Notes under the pieces: generated by a model
What the model saw: the letters and a program-made list of their open reading frames with translations, nothing else
The model's database searches: none
Told to the model about the DNA's origin: nothing
In this document: piece by piece, positions 25,270-34,836 of the stretch
How positions within the stretch are numbered: position 1 is the first letter of the stretch
How the letters are laid out: the number at the start of each line of letters is the position of its first letter
Assembly: GCA_947627815.1 (NCBI GenBank)
Contig: CANQXN010000001.1
Span: 1 to 64,000 of the forward strand
DNA: 64,000 nucleotides
Reading direction: 5' to 3'
From: an uncultured Clostridia bacterium
GTDB lineage: Bacteria > Bacillota > Clostridia > Oscillospirales > CAG-272
Made by a program: the position numbers and the translations under genes

Positions 25270-26640
25270 TCAAAGGTTGCCGGCAAGAAACGCTTTATAG
25301 CCGAGATAGGTTTCATAGACATCGGCTTTGGCGACGATTTCCATGGGGGCGTGCATATTGAGTACCGCGATGCCCGCGTCTATGACATTCATATTATACT
25401 TGCCGAGAATGTAAGCGATTGTGCCGCCGCCGCCCTGATCGACTTTGCCGAGTTCCGCGGTCTGGAAATGGACATCCGCTTCATCCATGACCCGACGGAT
25501 CCACGCCACATATTCGGGGTTGGCGTCATTGGAGCCGGATTTGCCGCGCGATCCGGTATATTTGTTGAAAACAATGCCGGCGTTGAGATAGGCTGCGTTT
25601 TTGGCGTCATTCACCTCGGGGAACAGCGGGTCAAAGCCCGCGCTGACATCGCTGGAAAGCATTCTGGCGTTGGCCAGCGCTTTTTTCAGAGAAAGATAGG
25701 AAGTATCGCCGGATTTGCAGAGCAGTTCAGCGATGATGTTTTCAAAAAACACGGAGGAAGCGCCGGTAGCGCCGACACTGCCGATTTCTTCTTTATCTAC
25801 TAAGATGCAGCAAGTGGTATATTCCTGCGCGCCGGCATCCAGAAGGGCGCGCAGCGAGGTATACCCGCAAACTCTGTCATCGTGGCCGTATCCCGCGATC
25901 ATGCTTCTGTCAAGTCCGTAGTCTCGGCTGGGGCCGGCAGGCACCACTTCAATTTCAGCGGAAAGAAAATCTTCTTCCTCTATGCCGTATTTTTCCTTGA
26001 GCAACTTCATGATATTGGCTTTGACGGTATCTTTTTCTTCGCCTGCCAGCGGAATCGAGCCGACCATAACATCTAACTTTTCGCCTTCTATGACAGAGGC
26101 GGCGGGCTTGTTCATCTGATTGCCGGAAAGATGGATCAGAAGATCGCTGATCCCCACGACAGGATCGCCGTCGGCGTCGCCGATACTGACATCGACCGTC
26201 GAGCCGTCCTTCTTGCAGACAACGCCGTGAAGCGCCAGCGGAATGGTCACATACTGATATTTTTTGATTCCGCCGTAATAGTGCGTGTCCAAGAGCGCAA
26301 ACCCGTTGGATTCGTAAAGCGGATTTTGCTTCAGATCGAGCCGAGGCGAGTCAATGTGGGCACCAAGAATGCGCATTCCTTCGGTCAAGGGCTTTTCGCC
26401 GATCACAAACAGCGCGATGTTTTTTCCCATATTGACAAAATAGACTTTATCGCCCGCTTTGAGCGAAGAAAGACGATCGAAGGGGACAAACCCGGCCGCT
26501 TCGGCAAGCGCGACGCTTTCTTTTACACAGAGGCGTTCGGTTTTGCTCTTGGTGAGGAAGTCGGCATATTCTTTACCGAAGGTAAAGATCGCTTCCCTTT
26601 TTTCATCGGAAATGTCTTTCCAGATATTTTTTGCGTACAT
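25270..26640 (-). CDS. M18 family aspartyl-type aminopeptidase
   Basis: 456 residues. A dinuclear zinc peptidase of the cytoplasm that removes N-terminal, often acidic, residues. Motifs are GAHIDSPRLDLK (first His/Asp ligands), a CILVDKEEIGSVGATG block with the Glu pair, LSSDVSAGFDP, and the C-terminal NMHAPMEIVAKAD with the last His. The ATG at 26640 is chosen because GGAGG lies 7 bases before it; a longer upstream frame is unsupported. It follows the lytic transglycosylase gene region but reads as a separate unit. Confidence 0.93.
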   Translation of the reverse strand: MYAKNIWKDISDEKREAIFTFGKEYADFLTKSKTERLCVKESVALAEAAGFVPFDRLSSLKAGDKVYFVNMGKNIALFVIGEKPLTEGMRILGAHIDSPRLDLKQNPLYESNGFALLDTHYYGGIKKYQYVTIPLALHGVVCKKDGSTVDVSIGDADGDPVVGISDLLIHLSGNQMNKPAASVIEGEKLDVMVGSIPLAGEEKDTVKANIMKLLKEKYGIEEEDFLSAEIEVVPAGPSRDYGLDRSMIAGYGHDDRVCGYTSLRALLDAGAQEYTTCCILVDKEEIGSVGATGASSVFFENIIAELLCKSGDTSYLSLKKALANARMLSSDVSAGFDPLFPEVNDAKNAAYLNAGIVFNKYTGSRGKSGSNDANPEYVAWIRRVMDEADVHFQTAELGKVDQGGGGTIAYILGKYNMNVIDAGIAVLNMHAPMEIVAKADVYETYLGYKAFLAGNL

Positions 26641-26731
26641 ATTCATACCTCCGTTTTGTTTGATTTCTTGTATATTGTACCGCATCATAGTTGATTTCGT
26701 ATGGCGCGGATAAATATCACATAAAAATGAG

Positions 26732-27397
26732 TCAGTCATAAATGCCGCGATACTCATCGCGAAAAGAATTGACATTTCGGACATAGGCGGCGGTTTCCCG
26801 ATTGGGGATCGCGGTCAATTTGCCGTCTTGGGCATATTGTTCCTCTTTCAGCCATTTCCAGACATTCCCCATGCCGGCATTATAAGCGGCAAGCGCTGTA
26901 TCGTAGTCATGAAAAATGTCATACAGATAGGCAAGATAACAAGTGCCGCAACGAATGTTGATGGCGGGATCGAAAAGATCTTCGGTGCTATAGTTGGTTT
27001 TCAACATGCGGTTGATATCGAGCAAGGCGGTTTTCGGCATGATCTGCATCAGACCGCGCGCGCCGACATCCGACACGGCATTGGGGTCAAAATCGCTTTC
27101 CGCCCGAATCACCGCAAGAATGAGATCGACAGGAAAGGAAAACTCGTTTGCGCTTTCAAGAACATAGGCTTTGTAGGCGGCGGGCGAACCGATATTTCGA
27201 GCACGCAGGCTGTTTCTATACAGAATTACCGTCAGCATGGCCAAGGCGGCGATAATAAGAAGGATCAGCAAAATAACAAGAGCGTAGCTCCCCTTAGGTT
27301 TTGCGGCATCTTCTTTCACCATCGAGCGCTTGTTTCGCTTTTTCCCTGCCGTTTTTCTTCTGTCGGGCGCCGATTTATGAGAGCGGCGTTCATTCAT
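26732..27397 (-). CDS. Membrane-anchored lytic transglycosylase (SLT domain)
   Basis: 221 residues. There is a basic N-terminus, one membrane helix at about 38-60, then an SLT lysozyme-like domain. The catalytic glutamate is Glu100 in AVIRAESDF, followed by GARGLMQIMP and AYNAGMGNV, all canonical. It cleaves peptidoglycan glycan strands outside the membrane. The start overlaps the coaE stop by 8 bp, and the AGAGGG box lies inside coaE. It may be a housekeeping wall-remodelling enzyme. Confidence 0.9.
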   Translation of the reverse strand: MNERRSHKSAPDRRKTAGKKRNKRSMVKEDAAKPKGSYALVILLILLIIAALAMLTVILYRNSLRARNIGSPAAYKAYVLESANEFSFPVDLILAVIRAESDFDPNAVSDVGARGLMQIMPKTALLDINRMLKTNYSTEDLFDPAINIRCGTCYLAYLYDIFHDYDTALAAYNAGMGNVWKWLKEEQYAQDGKLTAIPNRETAAYVRNVNSFRDEYRGIYD

Positions 27398-27992
27398 GCT
27401 GCCATAGTCCCTCTTTTTTCAGTACATCTATCACTTGTTTTTCCGGATCGTCGTTTTCGGAATTATCGATCACATATTGACAATGCTTGCGGAAAAAATC
27501 ATCGCTGTGTTGGTTTGACAGCAGGCGAAGCGCGTTTTCCTCGGTGCGATTGTCGCGAGCCATGATTCTTTTGACTTTTTCCTTGTGGTCGGCGATCACG
27601 GCGATCAGGCAGTCACAGGAGCGGTCAAGACCCGCTTCAAACAAGGTGGGGGCGTCGAGAAGCAGGCCTTGGCAGCCCGCTGTTTCATAGGAACGCCTGA
27701 CGGTTTCGTATCGTTCGGCAATGAAAGGAAACACCGTTTGATTTAGCAACGACAGTTTGCGCGGATCCGAAAAAACCATGCCGCCCAAGCGGACGCGATC
27801 AACGGCGCCGGTGCTGTCTAAGATTTCTTTTCCGAATTGAGCGGCGAGCGCTTGCGTACAGGCGCCCTCTTGCGCGTAGAGCTGATGAACCAGCTTGTCA
27901 AAATTGAGAGAAGGGATCCCGTGTTTTTCGAAAATCCGGGCCACATAACTTTTTCCGCTGCCGGAGGTCCCTGTCAGTCCGAGTATTTTCAT
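27390..27992 (-). CDS. coaE: Dephospho-CoA kinase
   Basis: 200 residues. It phosphorylates dephospho-CoA in the last step of coenzyme A synthesis. The P-loop GTSGSGKS is at residues 8-15, the NFDKLVHQLY block carries the substrate-binding Asp, and DAPTLFEAGLD is typical of the family. GAAGGG precedes the ATG. It is the first gene of a two-gene unit with the lytic transglycosylase, under the promoter at 28024-28052. Confidence 0.93.
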   Translation of the reverse strand: MKILGLTGTSGSGKSYVARIFEKHGIPSLNFDKLVHQLYAQEGACTQALAAQFGKEILDSTGAVDRVRLGGMVFSDPRKLSLLNQTVFPFIAERYETVRRSYETAGCQGLLLDAPTLFEAGLDRSCDCLIAVIADHKEKVKRIMARDNRTEENALRLLSNQHSDDFFRKHCQYVIDNSENDDPEKQVIDVLKKEGLWQHE

Positions 27993-28023
27993 GACGGCTT
28001 CCCTTCTTTTTCCTTTTTAGCTT

Positions 28024-28052
28024 ATTATACTACATTTATTTTGGGAATTCAA
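28024..28052 (-). promoter_or_regulatory. Promoter of coaE
   Basis: TTGAAT, 17-bp spacer, TATAAT on the minus strand. Confidence 0.75.
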
Positions 28053-28113
28053 TAGAACTTCAACAAGTTTTATCGGAAATCCTTGCAAGAGAACAAGAGA
28101 AACCGAGATGGTT

Positions 28114-28620
28114 TCAATTGAGAAGAACCACGCAGAAATTCAGAACAAAAGCGAAAACAAACCAGAGAACCACCGGCACCATCATAATGGCGGAAAGATA
28201 ACTTCCAGAGGCATAAGAGCGCAATGTCATAAGCGAGAGGAAAAGAATGGCGCCGCAGAGAATCAGAGAAAAAAGGAAAAGTCTTGCGGAGAAAAAGACG
28301 GGATACCAACTGACGATCGCCAGCATCAACAGAGAAAACCAAAGAATCGATTGGAGTTTAGCGCGTTTGCCGCCATGACGGCAGGGCGAGATCGCGATCC
28401 CGAAGGAAGCGCCGAGCAAGGCGAAAACGATGATCCATACGATCACAAATACCAAGGCCGGCGGCGCGAATCGCGGCAGGAGCAGCATACCGTAGAGTTT
28501 GGGGCGTCCGCCTAAGAGAAAGGAAAACAAACCGAGCAGAAAAGCGCCGAGCGCGCCAAACAGCGCGTATTTCAGATTAGCGCAGCGAAATTCCCTTTTC
28601 ACATAAACAATTACTTTCAA
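28114..28620 (-). CDS. tspO: TspO/MBR family membrane protein
   Basis: 168 residues, five hydrophobic helices. The family marks are RFAPPALVFVIVWIIV (the aromatic-proline/tryptophan segment) and QSILWFSLLML with WYPVFF in helix 4. TspO proteins bind tetrapyrroles or related ligands in the membrane. No ATG fits; a TTG at 28620 lies just after a strong GAGGTGA box, and a GTG start is a less supported option. The GAGG box lies in a hairpin stem at 28627-28652. It is the gene downstream of the PBP gene. A small stem at 28099-28115 may act as a weak terminator. Confidence 0.75.
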   Translation of the reverse strand: MKVIVYVKREFRCANLKYALFGALGAFLLGLFSFLLGGRPKLYGMLLLPRFAPPALVFVIVWIIVFALLGASFGIAISPCRHGGKRAKLQSILWFSLLMLAIVSWYPVFFSARLFLFSLILCGAILFLSLMTLRSYASGSYLSAIMMVPVVLWFVFAFVLNFCVVLLN

Positions 28621-28626
28621 TGAAAT

Positions 28627-28652
28627 CACCTCGCACATATTTATGCGAGGTG
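28627..28652 (-). promoter_or_regulatory. Hairpin burying the tspO ribosome-binding site
   Basis: CACCTCGCA paired with TGCGAGGTG around an 8-base loop. The 3' arm holds the GAGGTG Shine-Dalgarno of the TTG-started tspO. It lies just after the PBP stop, so translation may be coupled to ribosomes arriving from the PBP gene. Confidence 0.6.
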
Positions 28653-28669
28653 AAGGCCGAATATTTCGG

Positions 28670-31027
28670 TCAGGAAACCGCCGCCGGCAAATGCCGCGTG
28701 CAGAATCGATTATAAGGAGAGGAAGTGCTGCTTTTGCCCATAAAGACATCATCGGGAACATAATTCTGATAGTATGGCTCTGATAACCCCATATAGGGCA
28801 GATAGGCGGCGGGCAGTTTCATGGCGGTATACTCGGCGTCCGTTATTGTGATCGAAAAAGGAAAGGATCTGTCCACGAGCAAAAACCCCTTTTTTGTCAA
28901 CGATTCCCAAGGGCAGGCCGATCCCGCAATCCCCTCGCCTTCGGTGCAATAATCCAGAAGAATATGCGTCTCACAAAGCGTTTTCGGCAATGTGGTTACC
29001 GTAAAGAAGCCGATTTTGGACTGTGAGCCGCGGGGATCCGCCAGACAGGCCTCGGTAGGAATACCGCCGGAACATGCGCAGTAATGCGCTTCGACCAACA
29101 GGCCGAAATCAAACTCCTTTGTTGGCGTTTCTTTTTGTTTTGTGATTTCTGTCATGATCTCATCCCAAACCCGAATGTGCTTTTTTAACGATATTTTGGA
29201 AAGAGAGGCGGGGGTATCATACCCAAGCCAGATACCGGCGAGATAATCGGGCGTATATCCGACAAACCAGCGGTCGCGATTGTCATCGGTGGTGCCGGTT
29301 TTTCCCGCCACATCGCAAAGATCGTTCAATTCTGTAATGCCTCCGTGGGCCGTGCCGCCGCTTTCGGAAATCACCTTGGTCAAAAGCTTAGTCAGCGTTT
29401 GCGTCGTTTCTTCGGATAGCACGATTTCTCCTTTTGCGGTGTTATCCACAATGACATTTCCGCTGCGGTCAAGTATTTTCAATACCGTTCGGCCTTGAGA
29501 ATAAATGCCGTCATTAGCCAAAGCGGTGTAACCGCTGACCAGAGAGGCGAGCGAAACGCCATATTTCATGCCGCCCATGGCCAAAGCGGAAGCAGATCGG
29601 TCTTCCGTATCATCTAATGTGGTAAAGCCCAATTGTTCGGTGAGAAACTGATAGGAGGCGTCGATTCCCAATTGATCCAGCACTTTGACGCTGACCGTGT
29701 TGAGCGAGCGGGAGATAGCATATTCCAAAGAAACAAGTCCCGCATACACGCCGGAAGCGTTGTGCGGCCAGTAGGTTCTCTTTGCGGTGTCAAAACGAAC
29801 CGGCGTATCGTCAAAGGCGGAACCGTAATGAATCAGTCCGGCCTCCAGTGCCGGCGCATATACCGACAGAGGCTTGATCGAAGAACCCGGGGAGCGCAGT
29901 GTCTGAACCGCCCGGTTTAATACCCGACTTCCCTGTTTGTCTCCCAGACCGCCGGCCAGCGCAAGAATGTTGCCGGTCTTAGGGTCCATAACGACAAACG
30001 CCGACTGTACGCCTTCGGCGCCGAAGAGGTCGGCATCGGCATAATACCGTTCCACGATGGCTTGAAGAGACGGGTCTTCCGCTATGATGATACGGTATCC
30101 GCCGTTATAAAGGTATTGCAACGCCACCTGGCGGGAGACGCTTAAAGTGTCGGAAAGCAGTGCTATCGCCTCGTCAATGACAGCATCGGTATACCAGGAA
30201 GTAGTCACACTCGCCGTATGCTGACTGTTGACAGAGAGCGTCAGCTCTTTGCCGTATGCCTCTTGAAATTCATCGGCGGAAATAAATCCCTGCGCATACA
30301 TTTCTTCGAGGATCAGGTTGCGCCGTTCGGCGTTATTTTCGGGGTGAAGAATGGGATTCCATTTGGTGGGCGCTTGAGTAATGGCGGCGATGGCTGCGGA
30401 TTCGATTAAGGTCAATTGGGAGATGTCTTTGTTGAAATAAATCTCTGCGGCCGCTTTGACGCCGTATGCGCCCTGCGATAAATAGATGGTGTTCAGATAT
30501 AACTCCAAAATATCATCTTTGGACAGTTCTTTTTCAAGAGCGATGGCCCGCATGATTTCTTCTAACTTCCGATGAACGGTGATTTCATCTTCTCCGGTGA
30601 TGTTTTTGATTAGTTGCTGGGTAATGGTAGAGCCGCCCGGCGTGGAGCCGGAAGAAAACAAATATTTCCAGGCGGCTTTGACGGTCGTGATAAAATCAAA
30701 GCCTTTATGGCTGTAAAAACGCTTATCTTCAATCGCAATAAACGCGTTTTCCAGATTATCCGGGATATCTTCCAGCGTGGCATATTCATTGTATTTGCCG
30801 GAAACGAGTTCTCCCGCTCCCACCTCGGACAAGCCTTGTTCCGTGACGGCGTACATTTGAGACGGATTGCCCTGATTGCCGGATAAAAGGACAATATTCG
30901 AAACATCGGTGTCTATCTGTGTATGAATATACACGGTAAAAACCACGGTGCCGATCACGGTGATAACCAAAAAAACCGAGCCGACGATCAAAAAAACGCG
31001 CAGAGCCGTTCTGCCGAACTTTTTCAT
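28670..31027 (-). CDS. Bifunctional class A penicillin-binding protein
   Basis: 785 residues. One N-terminal membrane helix (about 10-35), a GT51 glycosyltransferase domain with EDKRFYSHKGFD (catalytic Glu), GGSTITQQLIKN and the REIAxE-like block, then a transpeptidase domain with SSIK (SxxK), SRSLN (SxN) and GKTGTTDDNRD (KTG). It polymerises and crosslinks peptidoglycan (PBP1a type). The GAGGTG box and start codon lie in a long leader hairpin. It is downstream of dnaE with an 83-bp gap. The C-terminal 150 residues lack further domains I can name. Confidence 0.93.
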   Translation of the reverse strand: MKKFGRTALRVFLIVGSVFLVITVIGTVVFTVYIHTQIDTDVSNIVLLSGNQGNPSQMYAVTEQGLSEVGAGELVSGKYNEYATLEDIPDNLENAFIAIEDKRFYSHKGFDFITTVKAAWKYLFSSGSTPGGSTITQQLIKNITGEDEITVHRKLEEIMRAIALEKELSKDDILELYLNTIYLSQGAYGVKAAAEIYFNKDISQLTLIESAAIAAITQAPTKWNPILHPENNAERRNLILEEMYAQGFISADEFQEAYGKELTLSVNSQHTASVTTSWYTDAVIDEAIALLSDTLSVSRQVALQYLYNGGYRIIIAEDPSLQAIVERYYADADLFGAEGVQSAFVVMDPKTGNILALAGGLGDKQGSRVLNRAVQTLRSPGSSIKPLSVYAPALEAGLIHYGSAFDDTPVRFDTAKRTYWPHNASGVYAGLVSLEYAISRSLNTVSVKVLDQLGIDASYQFLTEQLGFTTLDDTEDRSASALAMGGMKYGVSLASLVSGYTALANDGIYSQGRTVLKILDRSGNVIVDNTAKGEIVLSEETTQTLTKLLTKVISESGGTAHGGITELNDLCDVAGKTGTTDDNRDRWFVGYTPDYLAGIWLGYDTPASLSKISLKKHIRVWDEIMTEITKQKETPTKEFDFGLLVEAHYCACSGGIPTEACLADPRGSQSKIGFFTVTTLPKTLCETHILLDYCTEGEGIAGSACPWESLTKKGFLLVDRSFPFSITITDAEYTAMKLPAAYLPYMGLSEPYYQNYVPDDVFMGKSSTSSPYNRFCTRHLPAAVS

Positions 31028-31065
31028 AAAATCACCTCTATGAAAGTATCGGCAGAACGGCTCTG
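31001..31065 (-). promoter_or_regulatory. Inverted copy of the PBP start region in its 5' leader
   Basis: A perfect 17-bp inverted repeat (arms 31001-31017 and 31049-31065) continues inward, with small bulges, to CAT/ATG. In the mRNA the 5' arm pairs with codons 1-9 of the PBP gene. The GAGGTG Shine-Dalgarno sits in the 12-base loop and the AUG is in the stem. Confidence 0.75.
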
Positions 31066-31110
31066 TTTTAGTCGCTATAACAAACGCCCCTGTTTAAATT
31101 TGAGACAGCA

Positions 31111-34100
31111 TCAGCGAAGAATAACATTTTCTTCCCCGAGGATTTTTTTCATCGTCTCTACAACAATACGCGAGGTGCGCAGGCGCGTACCCGTCACTTT
31201 GATATATTTCTTTTCCGCGTTGTTATAAAGCACAATTTCCGCATTGGCTTCCTCAAAGAAAATTCGGATAAGTCCCATGATCCGGCGGTAGGCAGAGCCG
31301 CTCATATCCGGCAGGCGAAGAAAGATTTTTTGCGCCGGCAATACTTCCTCGATGGGGGCTTTGAACGCGGGTCTTGCGGCAAACCGAGCGGGCGGCGCCT
31401 CATGGACGGTCGTTCCCGCTTCTGACCTTGCGACAGGGTTTATGCGTGTCGCAGTGGGTGTTTGTTGACTCTTCTCTGTCACCATCGTTCTGGTGGCGGC
31501 GGTTGGCTGCGTTTTTGAATTGGCAAAAGCCTCTGCCGGGGCTACCCTGCCGGAAAGGTTCGAGCCTGCCGTCTGTTTGGCGGCGGCGTTTAATTTCAAC
31601 GGGCGCAGGGACTGGACGATCAGTTTGACAGCCTCGTCCTCTCGCGATGTGACGGTCGCGTTGACCGCAATCGCCTGATCAATTGTAAAAAGATCTCGGT
31701 ATGCCAGATAGAGTTTGGGAAAGACGATCAGTTCGATTTCGCCAAAATAATCATCTACGGTAACAAAGGCCATGACCTCGCCCGACTTCGTGTTCTTGCG
31801 CGTTATTTTGGACACAATTCCCACGATGGATACAACATCCTTGTCGTGCATTGTACCATATTCTTCGCTTTCCTCATTGAAGGCGGCGTGGATTTTGGTG
31901 ATGGGCAAGTGCTGTAAAGCGGCAATATCGTCCGAATAGTCGTCCAAAAGATTGCCGGAAAGATAGATTCCGATGCACTCCTTTTCTAAACGGAGCTTTT
32001 GCTGTGCCGTGAGCGGCTCGCATGAGGGGAAAACATAGCCGCTTTCCGCCGTGATATCCTCTTCTAGTTGCGAAAAGAGATCGGTTTGGCCGCTCAAATT
32101 GCGGTTGGCGGTATTGGACAATTTATTGTGCAACTCTTCCGCAGCCGTGAGGAGGCGGTTTCTCTCTATGCCCAAGGCGTCAAAAGCGCCCACGCTGATT
32201 AAGGCGATAAGCTGCGCTTTGGTGATCCCGTATTTCAGCATCCGTTCGTTGAAGTCAAGATAAGAAGCAAACGGCTTGAACCGGCGCTCCGCCAGAATAT
32301 TCTCCACCAAAGAAGTGCCGATCTGCTTGACTCCGGCAAGGCCGAATCGGATGGCATCGCCGCTGACCGAAAAATCGACGCCGCTTTCGTTGATATCCGG
32401 CGGCAGGACACGAATTTTTTGTTTGGCACATTCGTTGATATACTCGGCAATCTTTTCGTTTCTTCCCATCACCGAGGAAAGCAAAGAGGCGTAATATGCC
32501 AAAGGATAATGAGCTTTCAGATAGGCGGTTCTGTAAGAAATAAAGGCATAAGAGGCGGCGTGGCTTTTATTGAAAGCATATTTCGCAAAGCCTGCCATCT
32601 CATCAAAAAGCGCGGAAGCGTCCTCCTGAGAAATCAAATTGGCTTTGGCGCCTTTCAGAAAATCGGCGCGTTCCTTTTCCATACCGTCGGCTTTCTTCTT
32701 CGCCATGGCGCGCCGGATGATGTCGGCTTTGCCATAAGAGAAGCCGGCCACTTTCCGGCAAATCTGCATGACTTGTTCCTGATAGATGATGATCCCACTG
32801 GTATCATCCAGAATTTCTTTCAGTTGAGGAATTTTATAGGAAATGCGTTCGGGGTGTTCGCGGTTTTCAAGATACCGTGGAATGGATTCCATGGGACCGG
32901 GGCGATAAAGCGAAATAGCCAGTGTGACTTCTTCGATATTGCGCGGCTTCATTTTGCTGAGCAGCCGTTTGAGTCCTGCGGACTCCAATTGGAAAACGCC
33001 GGCCGTCTGCCCTTTGGCGATCAGATCCAGTGTAACGGCATCGTCGGTCGGAATCTTTTGAATCCGAAATTCAGGTTCGCTTCGCCGGATTATTTTTTCC
33101 GCTCTGTCAATGATGGTGAGATTGCGCAGCGCCAGAAAATCAAATTTTAAAAGTCCAAGCGCCTCCACATTGGTCATATTGAACTGGGTCAGCACGACAT
33201 CGCCGCTGGTGGTCAGCGGAACATAGTCGGTGAGCGGTTTTGCGGTGATAATTACGCCGGCCGCGTGAGTCGAAATGTTTCTGGGCATACCCTCCAGCGC
33301 CTTGGCTTTTTCGATGAGATCGTTGACTTTGGCGGATTGGCGGCAGAGCGTCCGAAGCTCGTCGGTCATCAGCTCGTCGATATGGGTGGCTTTGCTGTTA
33401 TTGAGCATTTTGACGATCTTATCTACCTCGGCATAAGGCATGTCCATGACCCGTCCCACATCGCGGATCGCCTGCTTGGCCGCCAGTGTGCCGAAAGTAA
33501 TGATTTGAGACACCCTGTCGCTGCCGTATTTCTGTGTGACATATTCAATTACGGCGTCCCGTTTATCGTCTCCGAAATCGATATCGAAATCGGGCATGGA
33601 GATTCGCTCCGGATTCAGAAACCGTTCGAACAACAGATGATAGCGCAGAGAATCCACCTCGGTGATGCCGATCAGATAGGCGACAAGACTGCCCGCGCCG
33701 GAACCGCGCCCCGGCCCTACGGCAATCCCGTGCGAGCGGGCATAATTGACAAAATCCCAGACAATCAGATAATACTGATCGTACCCCATGTTGGAGATGA
33801 CCAAAAGTTCGTATAGAATCCGCGCCTTATAATCATCCCGCGTGAGTGTGTCATCAAAGGTGATTTCGCCCGATCGGATTTTGTTTTCCAAGCCCTCGTA
33901 TGTGAGCTTTTCCAAAAATTTTTTCGGCGTCGTATTTTCCGGGAGCGGATAAACCGGCAATTGGTTTTTGCCGAAAACAAAATCAAATTGGCATTTTTCG
34001 GCGATCCGTACCGTGTTTTCCAATGCCTCCGGCAGATCCCGAAAAAGCGCGTTCATTTCCTCGGTGGAACGGTAATAGAAATCGTTTGTGGCAAAGCCCA

Positions 34101-34803
34101 TGGCGTTGGGGTCTGATAATTTGGTGTTTGTCTGAATGGCGAGTAAGACCGCCTGTGTTTCGGCATCGCTTTTTTTCAGATAGTGAACATCATTCGTGGC
34201 CACAATGGGAATGTCGAGTTTTCTGGCAATTGACAGCGCCTCTTTGTTGACGATTTCCTGTTCTTCTATCCCATTTCTTTGCAGTTCGATATAAAAGTCA
34301 TCGCCGAAAAGCCCCTTCAACTCGGCGGCAAAGCGTACGGCTTCTTCTATGTCGTTTTGGAGAATCGCTTTGCTGATGCGGCCGGAGAGACAGCCGGAAA
34401 GACAAATCAACCCCTCGTGATGTTCGCGCAATAGCTCCATATCGATACGCGGCTTGACATAAAATCCTTCGGTGAAGGATTTCGAAACCATATAGATTAA
34501 ATTCTGATAGCCGGTTTGATTTTTTACCAAAAGAATCAGGTGACTGTTGAAATAGGCTTGCGTCCGTATTTTATTCAACCGGGATGCTTCCGCGAGATAT
34601 ACCTCACACCCGATGATGGGTTGGATCCCTTCTTGCACACAAGCCTTGTAAAAATCAACGGCGCCGTACATGACACCGTGATCTGTGATTGCTACCGCTT
34701 TGTGACCGGCCGCCTTCGCCATACGGGGAATTTCGGCAATACGGCAGGCGCCGTCCAGAAGACTGTATTCACTATGGAGATGAAGGTGAACAAAATCACT
34801 CAT
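31111..34803 (-). CDS. dnaE: DNA polymerase III alpha subunit
   Basis: 1230 residues. PHP domain at the N-terminus (HLHLHSEYSLLDGACRI), the polymerase active site in PDFDIDFGDDKR, a PGPMESIPRYL block, helix-hairpin-helix region, and a C-terminal OB domain (VVSIVGIVSKITRKN). It lacks the PolC exonuclease insertion, so it is a DnaE-type catalytic subunit. A Ser/Thr/Ala/Pro-rich stretch near residues 1080-1160 looks like a flexible linker before a final conserved domain. GGAAG lies before the ATG. It is downstream of whiA with a 33-bp gap, probably in the tyrS-led unit. Confidence 0.95.
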   Translation of the reverse strand: MSDFVHLHLHSEYSLLDGACRIAEIPRMAKAAGHKAVAITDHGVMYGAVDFYKACVQEGIQPIIGCEVYLAEASRLNKIRTQAYFNSHLILLVKNQTGYQNLIYMVSKSFTEGFYVKPRIDMELLREHHEGLICLSGCLSGRISKAILQNDIEEAVRFAAELKGLFGDDFYIELQRNGIEEQEIVNKEALSIARKLDIPIVATNDVHYLKKSDAETQAVLLAIQTNTKLSDPNAMGFATNDFYYRSTEEMNALFRDLPEALENTVRIAEKCQFDFVFGKNQLPVYPLPENTTPKKFLEKLTYEGLENKIRSGEITFDDTLTRDDYKARILYELLVISNMGYDQYYLIVWDFVNYARSHGIAVGPGRGSGAGSLVAYLIGITEVDSLRYHLLFERFLNPERISMPDFDIDFGDDKRDAVIEYVTQKYGSDRVSQIITFGTLAAKQAIRDVGRVMDMPYAEVDKIVKMLNNSKATHIDELMTDELRTLCRQSAKVNDLIEKAKALEGMPRNISTHAAGVIITAKPLTDYVPLTTSGDVVLTQFNMTNVEALGLLKFDFLALRNLTIIDRAEKIIRRSEPEFRIQKIPTDDAVTLDLIAKGQTAGVFQLESAGLKRLLSKMKPRNIEEVTLAISLYRPGPMESIPRYLENREHPERISYKIPQLKEILDDTSGIIIYQEQVMQICRKVAGFSYGKADIIRRAMAKKKADGMEKERADFLKGAKANLISQEDASALFDEMAGFAKYAFNKSHAASYAFISYRTAYLKAHYPLAYYASLLSSVMGRNEKIAEYINECAKQKIRVLPPDINESGVDFSVSGDAIRFGLAGVKQIGTSLVENILAERRFKPFASYLDFNERMLKYGITKAQLIALISVGAFDALGIERNRLLTAAEELHNKLSNTANRNLSGQTDLFSQLEEDITAESGYVFPSCEPLTAQQKLRLEKECIGIYLSGNLLDDYSDDIAALQHLPITKIHAAFNEESEEYGTMHDKDVVSIVGIVSKITRKNTKSGEVMAFVTVDDYFGEIELIVFPKLYLAYRDLFTIDQAIAVNATVTSREDEAVKLIVQSLRPLKLNAAAKQTAGSNLSGRVAPAEAFANSKTQPTAATRTMVTEKSQQTPTATRINPVARSEAGTTVHEAPPARFAARPAFKAPIEEVLPAQKIFLRLPDMSGSAYRRIMGLIRIFFEEANAEIVLYNNAEKKYIKVTGTRLRTSRIVVETMKKILGEENVILR

Positions 34804-34836
34804 TTTTTCTTCCTTTCCCTTCCCTGGGGTATCATA

